Source: an uncultured bacterium (lineage in GTDB: Bacteria > Patescibacteriota > Minisyncoccia > Phycocordibacterales > UBA9973). From it: DNA of 6,149 nt. Below are positions 4,596 through 6,149 of this stretch, one piece after another. The notes beneath the pieces were generated by a model. The model searched no databases and had not been told where the DNA came from. It saw nothing but the letters and a program-made list of their open reading frames with translations. The position numbers and the translations under genes were made by a program. Numbering within the stretch: position 1 is the first letter of the stretch; each line of letters starts with the position of its first letter. Location: contig CAIJLF010000153.1 of assembly GCA_903821415.1 (NCBI GenBank), positions 1 through 6,149 on the forward strand. The letters run 5' to 3'.

Positions 4596-6149
4596 CTATT
4601 GTTTTACTGCTGGCAGTTTATTATTTTTATCTAGAGTAGTTTTGGCATCTGTTCCTACTGTAGGAACCACTGCTGGTGCGACTTCAGTAGTTCCATTTGA
4701 GATTGAATCTATAGCCTTCTTAATATCTTGGTTACCAGGAAGAACTTTACCCAATATCTTAAACTGAATCAGAGCATCAGCATTTCTTCCTGCCTTCTGA
4801 TAAGCGAGTCCTAGTAGATAATGCGCATCAAGATAATTATTATTTATCAATACAGCTTGCTCAAAGGCTCCTATAGCATTTGTATAATCGTTATTATTAT
4901 AACGCAACAATCCTAGTCTAAAGAATATATTTGAATCATTTGGTGATAGTTGTGCTGCTTTCTCTATCTGTTTTATAGCAGCTGCAGGATTTCCTTCGTT
5001 TGTCTCGATTTGTGACAGTAAGAATAATGCATCCGTATAATTTAATTTGAGGTTAAGAGCCTGCGCTATTAATTTCCTTGCAGCTTCATTATTTTTCTTA
5101 GAAAACTCCAGCTGAGCTTTTGCTAATATAACTGAAGGATTATTTGGTGATAAATCTGCTGCTCTTGAATATGAAGTATTTGCACTTTCATAACTACCAT
5201 CGACACCAAGAGGAACCAAAGCGGCATAAACATTACCCAAGTTAAAGAAGTTCAGATATTGTTTAGGATTTTGACTAACAGCTGAAGAAGCAGAGCTCTG
5301 AGCATAATTTATCAACTGTTGAAGATTTGACTTAAGAGTGTCTTGCGACATTTTATCATCATTTACAAGAAGACCCATTTCAGCTACATATACTTGAGAA
5401 AGAGTTCTATAGTAAATATCATTCTTATCCAGAGATATTGCATTAGCTAGCATTTTCTCAGAATGAGTGAGTGACTCTATGGTATTGTTAGCACTTAATC
5501 CTTTAGAAAAATATATAACAGAAGTAAATTTTTCTACATATAAGTAAGAGACAGACAGTGTAATTATCATCAGGACCATCAAGGAAAGTATTGCGAAGAA
5601 ACTATTCCTAGGATCATTTAAGAAGGAAATCTCTTTTACTGGTATTACTTGTCTGTATACTAATATCCCTATAAGAATACCACTTGAAGCAAATGCCAAC
5701 ATCAGCATCAAGATATTTGGTGTATAGAGTATAAATGTAATCCAACTATACAGAGATATCATAAAAGTCGTCAGTATAAAATAATTTGATAGTGGATCTT
5801 TTAGTGCTACACGTAGTGACTGGAGACCCCTCATCATATAGATAGCCAGAAAAGCAATCCAAGCTAAGAAACCTAAAATACCAGTTGTAACAACGAATGT
5901 GAAGAAGGTGCTAAAACCGTTAGTGAAGTCAGAATTCCAGAACAAAGTAGTAGCTATTTCTTTTGGCTGCCACTGTGCCCATGCTATAGAAAATGTATTT
6001 GGACCAGTCCCAAAGAATGGATTATGTTTAATAGACTTAAGGGCAATCTGACCAGTCGCTACTATTGAAGGTCTTACTTCTGGAGCTGAAAGATTAATGT
6101 ATTTTGAGACCAAGTTACTGATAGAATTACTCCCTAATAAGAAAATCAA
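4596..6149 (-). CDS. O-antigen ligase/polymerase-like membrane protein with C-terminal TPR domain (partial, N-terminus outside window)
   Basis: 517 codons are visible. The frame is open to the right edge, where the first visible codon is TTG (an internal Leu, not a demonstrated start), so the N-terminal membrane helices are missing. Residue numbers are from the first visible codon. The NPFFGTGPNTFS segment (43-54) and FVVTTGILGFLAW (85-97) are the conserved extracytoplasmic loop and following helix of the Wzy_C/O-antigen ligase family. Four transmembrane helices lie at about 82-105, 122-142, 143-166 and 183-204. After a linker come about five tetratricopeptide repeats (roughly 297-472), including AAIKQIEKAAQLSPND (390-405) and AIGAFEQAVLINNNYLDAHY (425-444). 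The protein ends in an A/V/P/T-rich tail (488-517) and a TAG stop. Family members transfer or polymerise lipid-linked glycans outside the membrane; the TPRs likely bind proteins and probably face the same side. No catalytic-type His is seen in the visible loop. It is upstream of and tightly linked to murJ. Confidence 0.9.
   Translation of the reverse strand: MIFLLGSNSISNLVSKYINLSAPEVRPSIVATGQIALKSIKHNPFFGTGPNTFSIAWAQWQPKEIATTLFWNSDFTNGFSTFFTFVVTTGILGFLAWIAFLAIYMMRGLQSLRVALKDPLSNYFILTTFMISLYSWITFILYTPNILMLMLAFASSGILIGILVYRQVIPVKEISFLNDPRNSFFAILSLMVLMIITLSVSYLYVEKFTSVIYFSKGLSANNTIESLTHSEKMLANAISLDKNDIYYRTLSQVYVAEMGLLVNDDKMSQDTLKSNLQQLINYAQSSASSAVSQNPKQYLNFFNLGNVYAALVPLGVDGSYESANTSYSRAADLSPNNPSVILAKAQLEFSKKNNEAARKLIAQALNLKLNYTDALFLLSQIETNEGNPAAAIKQIEKAAQLSPNDSNIFFRLGLLRYNNNDYTNAIGAFEQAVLINNNYLDAHYLLGLAYQKAGRNADALIQFKILGKVLPGNQDIKKAIDSISNGTTEVAPAVVPTVGTDAKTTLDKNNKLPAVKQ

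Noticed and set aside
6147..6149. TTG at the right edge as the start of the ligase-like gene
   Set aside because: The protein would begin in the middle of the ligase fold, lacking most of its membrane helices; the gene is simply cut by the window edge.

Overview
The window is AT-rich and gene-dense, and nearly everything is on the minus strand. It looks like a chromosomal segment of a Candidate Phyla Radiation (Patescibacteria) bacterium, most likely a Parcubacteria/Paceibacteria lineage. That placement is inference. It rests on the glutaredoxin-like protein, the DivIC/FtsB-like protein, the MurJ and the membrane O-antigen-ligase-like protein with a TPR tail all having the form I know from that group, plus a 36-residue single-membrane-pass protein of a kind also seen there. 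The standard bacterial code fits: six reading frames end in TAA or TAG, and the intact full-length lepA and murJ contain no in-frame TGA, which argues against the UGA=Gly code of some CPR lineages.

Layout from left to right: a small glutaredoxin-like gene (46-285, minus); a short spacer with its promoter and a small repeat/palindrome; a tRNA-Gly with anticodon CCC (404-474, minus); a DivIC/FtsB-like cell-division gene ending 4 nt before the tRNA (479-859, minus); a tiny plus-strand membrane-protein gene (881-991); lepA/EF-4 (1004-2827, minus); murJ, the lipid II flippase (2901-4586, minus); and the 3' part of an O-antigen-ligase-like/TPR gene that runs off the right edge (4596-6149, minus). 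No gene-less stretch exceeds about 120 bases.

The genes fall into two themes: envelope and division (ligase-like/TPR protein and MurJ as a tight 9-nt pair, plus the DivIC/FtsB-like protein) and translation (LepA and the tRNA). The most interesting structure is the 21-bp gap between the divergent DivIC-like gene and the tiny gene. A 16-bp imperfect palindrome there carries one extended -10 promoter element on each strand. The plus-strand element is placed so that transcription should begin at the A of the ATG, giving a leaderless mRNA. lepA has the same TGn-hexamer-N6-ATG geometry. No clear Shine-Dalgarno sequence precedes any start codon in the window.
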